Source: an uncultured Eubacterium sp.
Lineage (GTDB): Bacteria > Bacillota > Clostridia > Lachnospirales > Lachnospiraceae
DNA length: 12,586 nucleotides
Direction: 5' to 3'
Assembly: GCA_910580075.1 (NCBI GenBank)
Contig: CAJTVR010000115.1
Location: 1 to 12,586 of the forward strand
Shown here: positions 6,202 to 12,586 of the stretch, one piece after another
Layout of the letters: the number at the start of each line of letters is the position of its first letter
Numbering within the stretch: position 1 is the first letter of the stretch
The notes under the pieces: generated by a model
What the model was told of the DNA's origin: nothing
The model's database searches: none
The model's input: only the letters and a program-made list of their open reading frames with translations
Program-made: the position numbers and the translations under genes

Positions 6202-7737
6202 CTAATATTCTTCTATTTCCACACTGCCATCCGAATAATAAATCTCTGTATAGCCGTGTCCGCTTCCGTCGCAGTCCGGATAATCTTCCCGCCGCAGTTC
6301 TGTTTTGCTGTCTCCTGTCTGTGCTCCTGAATTTCCAGTCTGCGTATCTTCAGCAGCTTTGGCATCCTGTTCTGATACATATACTTCAAATACATGGTCT
6401 GCATTCTGCGGTTCTGAATTTTGCAATTCTGTATTCTGGAGTTCCTCCGTCCGAAGCAGTATGGAAAAGCATTCCCGGCCGTCTGCGTCAGAAACGGGAA
6501 ATGCTTCATAGCATTTGTCATGATTTATGCGGATATAAATGCGGGAACGCGTTTTTATCATGGCGGAAGGAAGTTTTCCAGTTACTTTCGTATATTCTCC
6601 CAGCGCTTCCTTTTGAAGACTTTCTATTTTAACGGCAGGGCCCATAAGATCTGCATTCCAGATCACAGCCGGGGCTTCCATTACAGGTGCCTGCTGCGCC
6701 ATATCCGGCAAAAAACGTTCCGCGCGTTCAATAATCAGTGCATCTGCTTTATAATTTGACAAATCTGGCAGATAATATGGCAGCGCACGGGAAAAATAAG
6801 CGTTCTCATATGCTTCTGCGAAAAACGGCAGCAGAGCATTTCCGAAAGAATCCCGGTACATTACCAGATTTCCGTTTCCATTAGAGCGGGTATTTATTTT
6901 AGGTGCAAAATTACTCTCTACGTCTTCACGGTAATCGAACTGCGGCAGAGGATCATAATAAATCTCTTCCTCCAGATCTGCCAGGGCAGGGCGGAGCATT
7001 TGATCTAAGTCTCCCTGGAAATCCTTTCTGACAGTATATGGCCTGTCCGTATAGGAGAGATGTTCTTTTCCAATCCCGTCCAAAATCTGGCCGGCAGCCA
7101 GAGCAGCACCCTTATTATTCCAGTGTGAATCCCTTTTATGGTAAAGTATACGGCCTTCATTTTGAAAACTTTCATGCAGATCAGTATAATTAATATGTTC
7201 AGCGTCCAGATATTCCTTTAACCGTTCCATATTACTCTGTTTTGTGTGAGGAGGCTGGCAGTAATACGGCATATATCTGCCATACAGGGAATTCTTATTT
7301 GGAGCGGCTGCGAATACAAATGCTGCACCGTTTTTCTGTGCATACTCCTGAACCATGGCCAGAGAATGCGCTATGTCAAATAACTGGCGCTCTGACATCG
7401 GGGCTGTACCCTGGAAATCTGCCAGGGAATCTTTGTAAAACAGCCATCCGTCAGTTCCGGTAATGACACTTTCCTGTGCCGATACCCCGAACCCTTTTTC
7501 CAAAAGCAGAGCATATGCGGTCACTGCTTCATCGCGGAAAGCAAAATGGTCTTCAAACCATTCTCCGGCATCATTTAAAAAATGGATATTTAACCGGTCT
7601 TTTTCAATAAGAGCTGGCACAGGCGCTGTCTTATTGTTTTCTGAGGATTCCCTGATTCCGGTAAAAAGCAGACCGGCTGACGGGAACAGGCACAGAAGCA
7701 GAAACAGCGAAATATAAATATAATACTTAATTTTCAT
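6202..7737 (-). CDS. DHHW/AlgX-like SGNH-fold O-acetyltransferase
   Basis: A 511-residue membrane-anchored extracellular protein, likely to transfer acetyl groups delivered by the MBOAT protein onto a surface polysaccharide. Residues 4-27 are an uncleaved signal anchor. Family marks: FEDHFAFRDEAV (61-72), GTDGWLFY (94-101), the catalytic KRDSHWNN with Asp203 and His205, and MYRDSFGN with the probable nucleophile Ser297. All three catalytic positions are present. Beyond about residue 400 is an atypical, acidic, Gln/Asn/Thr-rich tail of about 110 residues. It includes three 15-base repeats (6400-6444) encoding ELQNT, ELQNS and EPQNA, and its role is unknown. Start: ATG 7737 with AGGAG seven bases upstream. 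It is last in the - strand cluster, separated from the MBOAT gene by the wall-binding protein gene. The substrate cannot be told from sequence. Confidence 0.85.
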   Translation of the reverse strand: MKIKYYIYISLFLLLCLFPSAGLLFTGIRESSENNKTAPVPALIEKDRLNIHFLNDAGEWFEDHFAFRDEAVTAYALLLEKGFGVSAQESVITGTDGWLFYKDSLADFQGTAPMSERQLFDIAHSLAMVQEYAQKNGAAFVFAAAPNKNSLYGRYMPYYCQPPHTKQSNMERLKEYLDAEHINYTDLHESFQNEGRILYHKRDSHWNNKGAALAAGQILDGIGKEHLSYTDRPYTVRKDFQGDLDQMLRPALADLEEEIYYDPLPQFDYREDVESNFAPKINTRSNGNGNLVMYRDSFGNALLPFFAEAYENAYFSRALPYYLPDLSNYKADALIIERAERFLPDMAQQAPVMEAPAVIWNADLMGPAVKIESLQKEALGEYTKVTGKLPSAMIKTRSRIYIRINHDKCYEAFPVSDADGRECFSILLRTEELQNTELQNSEPQNADHVFEVYVSEQDAKAAEDTQTGNSGAQTGDSKTELRREDYPDCDGSGHGYTEIYYSDGSVEIEEY

Positions 7738-7885
7738 ATGAAACTCCTAACAGATACAATTGATGCAAAAACTCTTCTGAAACCTTTATCCTGATAAATT
7801 AATCTGATGCAAAACGGGCTGATGATTTCAGGTTTTTACACTGTGAAAACCGCCAGACTCCTGTACAGAGTTTCTGCAGGTATAA

Positions 7886-9463
7886 TTAAAAAGCTACAAT
7901 GTTTTGTACCATATGTGACACAGGATAAGCAGTACTTGCATAAATTCCCCGCCTCCATCCGGCATACTGTGCTTCCGGATCGTAATATTTACCATTTATC
8001 CTGACCCATGCATGCCGCGTATACCCATCCGGCATTCTGTCCCTGGAACCGCGTACCCGTCCGCATATAATGTAAGGCTGATAGCCGGCTTCTTCAGCCA
8101 GAGCTGCAAACGCACATGCAAAGCTGTAGCAGTTTCCAGAGCGGGTAGAGAGCATGTCATATGCAGTTTTTCTCTGCCACCCATCGGTATTCAGGTCCGG
8201 ATACTTTGCTGCATACCGAAAACCGCCTTCTGCCACATACGACCAGCATGTGGCAAGTTTCTGGCCTTTTGTCATATTTTTCTGCGTAATGGATGCAAAT
8301 GTTTTCATAGCACTGATCTTTAATCTTGTATTCAGATTATTTTTGGCTGCACCGCTGCTTCCAAACGTAATACCTCGGTAGACCGTATTCTTTTTGACTT
8401 TTCCTGTTTTGGAAGCAAAATAGAGCTTTTTTTCTATCATCTGCCATCCGCTGGCTGCTTTTCCGCTTTTGTCTGCGCAGTATATCTGATTTCCGGCATG
8501 AACAAGACTGGTCTTTTTTGATTTTGCAAGCTGCCCTTTTTCATTAAACAGATAGTATTCCCCGCCTATTTTTTTCGACCCGGTTGTAAGTCCGCCGTCA
8601 TCCCTGTCAAAATAATACCATTTGCCGTCTATGTGCTGCCATCCGTATGCCATCCATCCGGTTTCTTCTGAAAAATAACGCATTCCCATTTCCGTTTTCT
8701 GCCATCCGGTAAGCATTTCACCGGTCTGCGGCGAAAAATAGCAGATACCTTCCTCAAGTTCCAGACATCCCAAGGCCATCTGCCCGCTTTCAGGCAGAAA
8801 ATAATAGGATTCCCCGTCGATTTCCAGCCATCCGGAAGCCGTCTGCCCGGACTGAGGCAGGAAATAATAGGTAATGCCGTCAATTTCCAGCCATCCGGAA
8901 GCCGTCTGTCCCGTCCGAGGCATGAAATAATAGGTAATACCGTCAATTTCCAGCCATCCAGAAGCCGTCTGTCCTGTCTGAGGCAGAAAATAATAGGTGA
9001 TACCGTCAATTTCCAGCCATCCAGAAGCCGTCTGTCCCGTCTGAGGCATGAAATAATAGGTAATGCCGTCGATTTCCAGCCACCCTAAGGCCATCTGTCC
9101 TGTCTGAGGCAGAAAGTAATAAGTATTGTTCTCAATCTCCAGCCATCCGGAAGCCATCTGCCCTGTCTGAGGCAGAAAGTAATAGGTAATACCCTCAATC
9201 TCCAGCCAGCCGCGAGCCATCTGCCCTGTCTGAGGCAGAAGATAATATTTATAACCATTCATTTCCAGCCATCCGTATGTCTGCCATCCGGCCTCCCCAT
9301 ATACTGGCGGCTGCCCGCCCGTATACATTTCAGGCAGTTCGGCACATGCTGCATTTGATTTCATGGCAAAAACCAGGCATACTGCTGAAATTATGACTGG
9401 TATATACGTTTTAGATTTACATTTTCTAACGATACTTTTTAGAAAATCGTTTCTTACTATCAT
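7886..9463 (-). CDS. Cell-wall-binding repeat protein with C-terminal transglutaminase-like domain
   Basis: A 525-residue secreted protein held on the cell surface. Residues about 20-42 are a signal peptide ending near SNAACA. About 14 choline-binding-type repeats follow; eight lie in strict 21-residue register (8771-9274 in DNA), typified by GWLEIDGITYYFLPQTGQ, and the rest are more diverged. Such repeats bind wall teichoic acid or glucan. The last 130 or so residues are transglutaminase-like: Cys445 in RSGNCYSFACAF, His484 in TRHAWVRING and Asp495 in YYDPE form an intact triad. This fold can be a cross-linker or a cysteine protease. ATG 9463 is chosen for its AGAGG; a TTG at 9487 is unlikely. 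The central repeats are nearly identical at DNA level, so copy number could change by slippage or recombination. It shares the domain, but no repeats, with the 192-residue protein of this cluster. Confidence 0.9.
   Translation of the reverse strand: MIVRNDFLKSIVRKCKSKTYIPVIISAVCLVFAMKSNAACAELPEMYTGGQPPVYGEAGWQTYGWLEMNGYKYYLLPQTGQMARGWLEIEGITYYFLPQTGQMASGWLEIENNTYYFLPQTGQMALGWLEIDGITYYFMPQTGQTASGWLEIDGITYYFLPQTGQTASGWLEIDGITYYFMPRTGQTASGWLEIDGITYYFLPQSGQTASGWLEIDGESYYFLPESGQMALGCLELEEGICYFSPQTGEMLTGWQKTEMGMRYFSEETGWMAYGWQHIDGKWYYFDRDDGGLTTGSKKIGGEYYLFNEKGQLAKSKKTSLVHAGNQIYCADKSGKAASGWQMIEKKLYFASKTGKVKKNTVYRGITFGSSGAAKNNLNTRLKISAMKTFASITQKNMTKGQKLATCWSYVAEGGFRYAAKYPDLNTDGWQRKTAYDMLSTRSGNCYSFACAFAALAEEAGYQPYIICGRVRGSRDRMPDGYTRHAWVRINGKYYDPEAQYAGWRRGIYASTAYPVSHMVQNIVAF
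8771..9274 (-). repeat. Eight tandem 63-bp repeats encoding wall-binding modules
   Basis: Eight consecutive 63-base units, each giving 21 residues that begin GWLE. The middle units differ at only a few bases, such as Leu/Met at the residue before Pro and Gln/Arg after it. The first and last units are more diverged, the usual pattern for expansion from the centre. Confidence 0.9.
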
Positions 9464-9562
9464 TTTACTATAATCCTCTCTAAACAACCTGAAGAAATTT
9501 CTCCATGATGTGAAAACAAGCCGGAATCTGGAAAAGCAGTGCAGAAAATACAGCCAGTACCA

Positions 9563-9837
9563 GCCGGGCGGAGAAACTTTTTCCTTTTTCTGTGACTCCG
9601 GAGAACAGTTAGAAATTCTTAATTTTCTGCCTCATACCCAGGATTTGGGGCTCACTGTCTGCTGCTGAAAACCTGGAAGCCCCAAAAGGTGCCTGCCAGT
9701 GCCACTGCATAAAGCATGCCGTAACGCCAGGGCATCAGGCACCGGTCCGTCCGCTGCCACAGCCTGGAAGCAGAAAATTTAGAATTTCTTACAGTTCGCA
9801 GGCGGAACAGAAAAAGGAAAAAGTTTCTCCGCCCGGC
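9563..9837. repeat. 275-bp segment bounded by 31-bp perfect inverted repeats
   Basis: Positions 9563-9593 (starting GCCGGGCGGAGAAAC) and 9807-9837 are perfect inverted copies. The match continues inward to 71-nt arms (9563-9633 and 9767-9837) with 62 matches. The inside holds two more stems: TTGGGGCT (9645-9652) with AGCCCCAA (9678-9685), and GGTGCCTG (9688-9695) with CAGGCACC (9736-9743). Mismatches in the arms are transversion-like on both strands, giving almost no G-U pairs, so RNA folding is not clearly what is conserved. No target duplication is seen. It could be a foldback MITE or an invertible segment. It lies between the MBOAT stop and the wall-binding protein start and fills most of that 411-base spacer; I see no clear promoter inside. 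Confidence 0.8.
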
Positions 9838-9874
9838 GTCCGGGTAACCTATCCGTAAAAATCCCGCTCCCCCT

Positions 9875-11269
9875 CTAAAAGCGAAAATAAATAAACGGGT
9901 TATATGTACCTCCCGCAAGGTTTAATATGCATACAATGAGTACCATAAGTGAAGACGGCCACCAGATTTTCTGCATTTTTTCAGACTTCCCGATAGTTTC
10001 CATAACAGGCATGGATGCAGTCATTCCTGCTGCAAATGCCGCTATGTGAACAGGGGTCAGAAGCGACAGGACCAGGCGCATAGAGGCTTCACTGGGCATG
10101 ATGTCTGTAAACATTTTCATAACCCATAGCATTCCCTGTCTCATATTTTCTGCACGGAAAAATACGAATCCCGTCATGACTGCCCCAATTACATAAATGT
10201 GACCAGCTGCTTTCTGCCACCCCTTTTTCTCCCTGTGAAAAAACGGAATCATTTCTTCCAGCATAAGAAGGCATCCGTGAAACAGTCCCCAGAACAGAAA
10301 TGTCACATTGGCTCCGTGCCATATGCCGGTACAGGCAAACACAATAAATTTATTGACACAGGTCCGGCCGCGGCCTTTGCGGCTGCCTCCGAGCGGGATA
10401 TACAGATATTCCCTGAACCACTCTGATAAAGAAATATGCCACCTGCGCCAGAATTCCCGGATGGAAGCGGCTCCGTATGGATAGTGGAAATTTTCCCTGA
10501 AATGAAACCCCGTCATCTGCCCTATTCCGATTGCCATATCGCTGTAACCGCTGAAATCAAAATAAATCTGGAGCATATAAGATGCTGCGCCCAGCCAGGC
10601 ACCAGCCATATGAATCTGATTCATTGGAGCAGCAAACAGGGTATCTGCAATTTCGCCCATGTAGTTTGCAATCAGCACTTTTTTGCCAAGTCCGGCAATA
10701 AATCTGCGGATGCCCTTTGCCGTATCCTGCAGATCGAACCGGCGGCCTGTAAGTTCTTGTTCTACATCATGGTATCTGACAACCGGCCCTGCAATCAGCT
10801 GGGGAAACAGGGAAATATAAAGCAGGACATATGCAAAGTTTTTCTGTGGCTGTACCTGTTTGCGGTACACATCTATGACATAAGACATTGCCTGAAAGGT
10901 AAAAAAAGAAATCCCGGCGGGAAGAGCTATCTGCGGGACCGGCAGTCCGAGGCCTGTGATGCTGTTGATAGTTTCTGCCAGAAAAGACGCATATTTGAAA
11001 ATACACAAAAGTCCCAGATTCACAATAACAGCCGCTGTCAGAATAACCCTGCGCCGGCTGCTGTATCTGCATATCCATAATGCGCATGCATAATGAAACA
11101 GCGAAGATGCAGCCATTAGAAATACATAAACAGGTTCTCCATAGGCGTAAAATAAAAGGCTGCCTGCCAGAAGCAGAATGTTTTTTCCTGCTATGGATGG
11201 CAGCAGCCAGTATAACAGCAGTACAGCAGGAAGAAATACACTGAGAAATACAAGAGAACTAAAGACCAT
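9875..11269 (-). CDS. MBOAT family membrane O-acyltransferase (AlgI/DltB-like)
   Basis: A 464-residue polytopic membrane enzyme that moves acyl, probably acetyl, groups across the membrane for O-acetylation of a surface polymer. It is full length. Hydrophobic segments run from residue 3 onward. Family marks are LPAGISFFTFQAMSYVIDVY (117-136), FPQLIAGPVVRY (155-166), QIYFDFSGYSDMAIG (234-248), FWRRWHISLSEWFREYLYIP (273-292), and the catalytic His318 in GIWHGAN. The end GGTYNPFIYFRF is typical of AlgI-type members. Start: ATG 11269 with AGGAGG seven bases upstream. Its usual partner, a DHHW/AlgX-type protein, is encoded downstream beyond the wall-binding gene. DltB for D-alanylation is less likely, since no dltA, dltC or dltD is nearby. 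Confidence 0.92.
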   Translation of the reverse strand: MVFSSLVFLSVFLPAVLLLYWLLPSIAGKNILLLAGSLLFYAYGEPVYVFLMAASSLFHYACALWICRYSSRRRVILTAAVIVNLGLLCIFKYASFLAETINSITGLGLPVPQIALPAGISFFTFQAMSYVIDVYRKQVQPQKNFAYVLLYISLFPQLIAGPVVRYHDVEQELTGRRFDLQDTAKGIRRFIAGLGKKVLIANYMGEIADTLFAAPMNQIHMAGAWLGAASYMLQIYFDFSGYSDMAIGIGQMTGFHFRENFHYPYGAASIREFWRRWHISLSEWFREYLYIPLGGSRKGRGRTCVNKFIVFACTGIWHGANVTFLFWGLFHGCLLMLEEMIPFFHREKKGWQKAAGHIYVIGAVMTGFVFFRAENMRQGMLWVMKMFTDIMPSEASMRLVLSLLTPVHIAAFAAGMTASMPVMETIGKSEKMQKIWWPSSLMVLIVCILNLAGGTYNPFIYFRF

Positions 11270-11390
11270 AAGCTATCCTCCTAACGTCTTTTATCTCAAA
11301 TGGCAGTCCTGAAGCACAGTGCATAAAACTATGCGGCAGTACAGGCTTATATAAATGGCACAGATGCTGCTGCCGGGCTGCCAGGGCGTT

Positions 11391-11555
11391 CCTTTAGCGT
11401 GTCATGAAATGCATTCCGTAAAATGTGATTCACAGTCTGCGGAGAATGAATCTCCCGTTTATAAGGCATAGAGGCTATGCTGCTTCAATTAGGATCCATT
11501 CTCTGCAAAGCGGGTGTACAGATTTCGGGAATGATTTTAAGACACGCCCTAAAAT
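11391..11555. repeat. 165-bp imperfect palindrome between the transglutaminase-like and MBOAT genes
   Basis: Outer arms pair CGTGTCATGAAATGCATTCC (11398-11417) with the complement of GGGAATGATTTTAAGACACG (11527-11546). The middle arms are GCGGAGAATG (11439-11448) with CATTCTCTGC (11497-11506), and the centre is the perfect hairpin GCATAG-AGG-CTATGC (11466-11480). With gaps, the arms are about 60 nt long and imperfect. One end contains the stop codon of the 192-residue protein gene (11549-11551). It may act as a terminator or processing hairpin, or be an old foldback element. It fills most of the 279-base spacer. Confidence 0.6.
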
Positions 11556-12127
11556 GCTGCGTTATAATATTTTGTATCTTTAAACTTATTGTACGTATTC
11601 TTCAGGCTGTCTCTTTTCTTTAAACAGTATTTCCCGGAAGAATCTGCGGCGTATTTATCCATATTCGGGTCGCAGATATACCATTTTCCGCCGATTCTGA
11701 CTTCTGCCCATGCGTGTTTCTGGAGCTTTCCGCTAAATCCGTCCGTCTGTCCGACGCCAATCCGTACACGGCAGCCAGCTGCTTTCTTTGCCAGAAATGC
11801 ATAAGCTGCCGCGTAGTGGTAGCAGCTTCCTTTTTTATTTTCAAACATTTCCAGCGCGTAGTCTTTTTCCCATCCGTCATATGCATCAAAACCGGTTTTG
11901 CGTCCGTAATCATATTCTTTCTGCAGATAGGTAAACAGTTTTTTCAGCTTCTTTTTTGTGCTGTCGCCTGACCTGGTTTCCTGAGCTGTAATCTGAGCGG
12001 CTTTTTCTTCCAGTGTTCTGCCTGATGATGCAGCAGCTGCAGTCTGTGAGAAAGAAACTGCTATGATACAGAGTGTCAGTACGGTGACCATTATTTTTGT
12101 AAATTTGGTTCCTGTGATTGAAAACAT
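11549..12127 (-). CDS. Secreted transglutaminase-like protein
   Basis: A 192-residue exported protein. Residues 1-33 are a signal peptide (MFSITGTKFTK, hydrophobic core, SQTAAAA). The mature part is one transglutaminase-like domain with an apparent triad: Cys102 in KKGSCYHYAAAYAFLA, His138 in QKHAWAEVRIGGKW, and Asp153 in CDPNMD. Such small domains in Firmicutes are surface or extracellular cysteine enzymes, either cross-linking or proteolytic; which one cannot be told. Start: ATG 12127 with AGGAGG five bases upstream. It is the first gene of the - strand surface cluster, just downstream of the structured RNA candidate. No wall anchor is seen, so it may be released or act on a neighbour, for example the wall-bound protein with the related domain. 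Confidence 0.88.
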   Translation of the reverse strand: MFSITGTKFTKIMVTVLTLCIIAVSFSQTAAAASSGRTLEEKAAQITAQETRSGDSTKKKLKKLFTYLQKEYDYGRKTGFDAYDGWEKDYALEMFENKKGSCYHYAAAYAFLAKKAAGCRVRIGVGQTDGFSGKLQKHAWAEVRIGGKWYICDPNMDKYAADSSGKYCLKKRDSLKNTYNKFKDTKYYNAAF

Positions 12128-12213
12128 ATGCTCCTCCTGTTATGAAGTGACCTTTGTCAAGAGGAAATTTCAAAAGAAACTTTTATCCCTTGATTCAGCC
12201 ACATTTGTTATTG

Positions 12214-12416
12214 TCTGACAGCATCCGGAAAGAGCCATTTTAACAGTCTCCGGCATGTAGCCACTCTGTTATTCGTGGATTGGTTACCAACAGGCTAATG
12301 GTCCGCCGAGAGCCCTGCTATCTATTTTCGTGGATCACGGTTTCCCGTGCGCACATAGGAGGATCGCAGTTAGCCCGAACCGTTTTGTTACCTGGCCCCT
12401 CCCGGATGCTGTCAGA
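12214..12416 (-). ncRNA. Candidate structured RNA upstream of the transglutaminase-like gene
   Basis: On the - strand, 12416-12394 and 12236-12214 form a helix of 23 pairs, 24 with the adjacent A-U. Fifteen outer pairs are perfect and three inner ones are G-U, which would be A-C mismatches on the + strand; this argues for transcription from the - strand. Inside, CGGGCUAA (12377-12370) pairs with UUAGCCUG (12298-12291). CACGG-GAAA-CCGUG (12349-12336) is a GNRA hairpin only on this strand. Two hairpins, 12359-12321 and 12294-12265, open with CCURU, close with AYAGA and share AUCCACGAA on the 3' side; their closing pair is A-U in one and G-C in the other. The last helix ends 87 bases before the transglutaminase-like ATG. 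No U-run follows, so it is not a simple terminator. I do not match it to a riboswitch class I know. Confidence 0.55.
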
Positions 12417-12586
12417 TTGTTTCGTTGTTATCTGTGGCAGATATCTGCGCTCTGCCGCTGATTTCTGCTTGATTACCCTTATCATTCGGGCAGATGACTG
12501 TCATGGGCTTGCCGCGGAGCGGTGCGCAGCACCATATGCACTAACTTAACAAAAACCGAATAAGCTGCTGTCTTGGATTTTTTCGT
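12417..12586. other. Gene-free stretch rich in short palindromes
   Basis: No coding frame is convincing. Three tight palindromes are present: GCAGATATCTGC (12437-12448), ATGAC-T-GTCAT (12494-12504) and GGTGC-GCA-GCACC (12521-12533), plus CCGCGG at 12512-12517. GC content is higher here than in the flanking spacers. It may be the 5' part of the same structured transcript or an intergenic repeat; its outer limit cannot be seen because the window ends. Confidence 0.4.

Noticed and set aside
8771..9274. Regular spacing of repeats as a CRISPR array
   Set aside because: The units are contiguous 63-bp coding repeats with no unique spacers.
9652..9918. 88-codon - strand frame with a hydrophobic C-terminus
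   Set aside because: It overlaps the MBOAT end in another frame and runs through the inverted-repeat segment; no ribosome site. Probably a chance frame.
10436..11080. 214-codon + strand frame
   Set aside because: It is antisense to the MBOAT gene, whose motifs are unambiguous.
11386..11563. GCGTT on both sides of the 165-bp palindrome as a target duplication
   Set aside because: The arms do not end cleanly at these 5-bp copies and such a match is likely by chance.
12214..12416. Known riboswitch classes (cobalamin, T-box, SAM, c-di-GMP, c-di-AMP, lysine) for the right-end element
   Set aside because: I could not find the signature sequences of these classes as I know them; a covariance search would be decisive.
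12280..12549. 89-codon + strand frame
   Set aside because: It runs through the palindromes and the structured element, has no ribosome site and no protein-like pattern.

Overview
The window reads as accessory chromosome of a Gram-positive gut-type anaerobe, most likely a clostridial (Lachnospiraceae-like) Firmicute. This is inferred from AGGAGG-type ribosome binding sites, AT-rich promoters, choline-binding-type cell wall repeats, secreted transglutaminase-like proteins, an AlgI/DltB-type MBOAT with a DHHW partner, and small clostridial helix-turn-helix proteins. There is no ribosomal, tRNA or other core gene to fix the taxon.

Left end (1-3000, + strand): a restriction-modification locus. 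A HsdM-type N6-adenine methyltransferase fused to one HsdS-like target recognition domain is broken by two apparent single-base deletions, one of them inside SAM-binding motif I. It overlaps by ATGA an intact gene for a winged-helix plus HNH endonuclease. A hairpin and a TATAAT box precede it.

Middle (3000-6150): a patchwork. It holds a small HTH gene or remnant, a secreted leucine-rich-repeat protein with a good promoter and a seven-codon leader, and a stretch of apparently decayed coding sequence carrying a 114-bp MITE with a perfect 8-bp target duplication. Then come an unrecognised Cys-containing protein and a divergent XRE repressor, separated by two near-identical 16-bp operator-like palindromes.

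Right half (6200-12130, all - strand): a cell-surface cluster. In transcription order it has a secreted transglutaminase-like protein, an MBOAT O-acyltransferase, a secreted protein with about 14 cell-wall-binding repeats and a C-terminal transglutaminase-like domain, and a DHHW/AlgX-like acetyltransferase. MBOAT and DHHW proteins normally cooperate to O-acetylate an exported polysaccharide; here the wall-bound transglutaminase-like gene lies between them. The spacers are unusual: a 275-bp segment bounded by 31-bp perfect inverted repeats (inside 71-nt imperfect arms) and a 165-bp imperfect palindrome.

Right end (12128-12586): no gene. On the - strand this folds as a structured RNA closed by a 24-bp helix whose only irregular pairs are G-U. 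It has a GNRA-capped hairpin and two tandem hairpins sharing the bulge AUCCACGAA with a covarying closing pair. This is the best candidate here for something undescribed.
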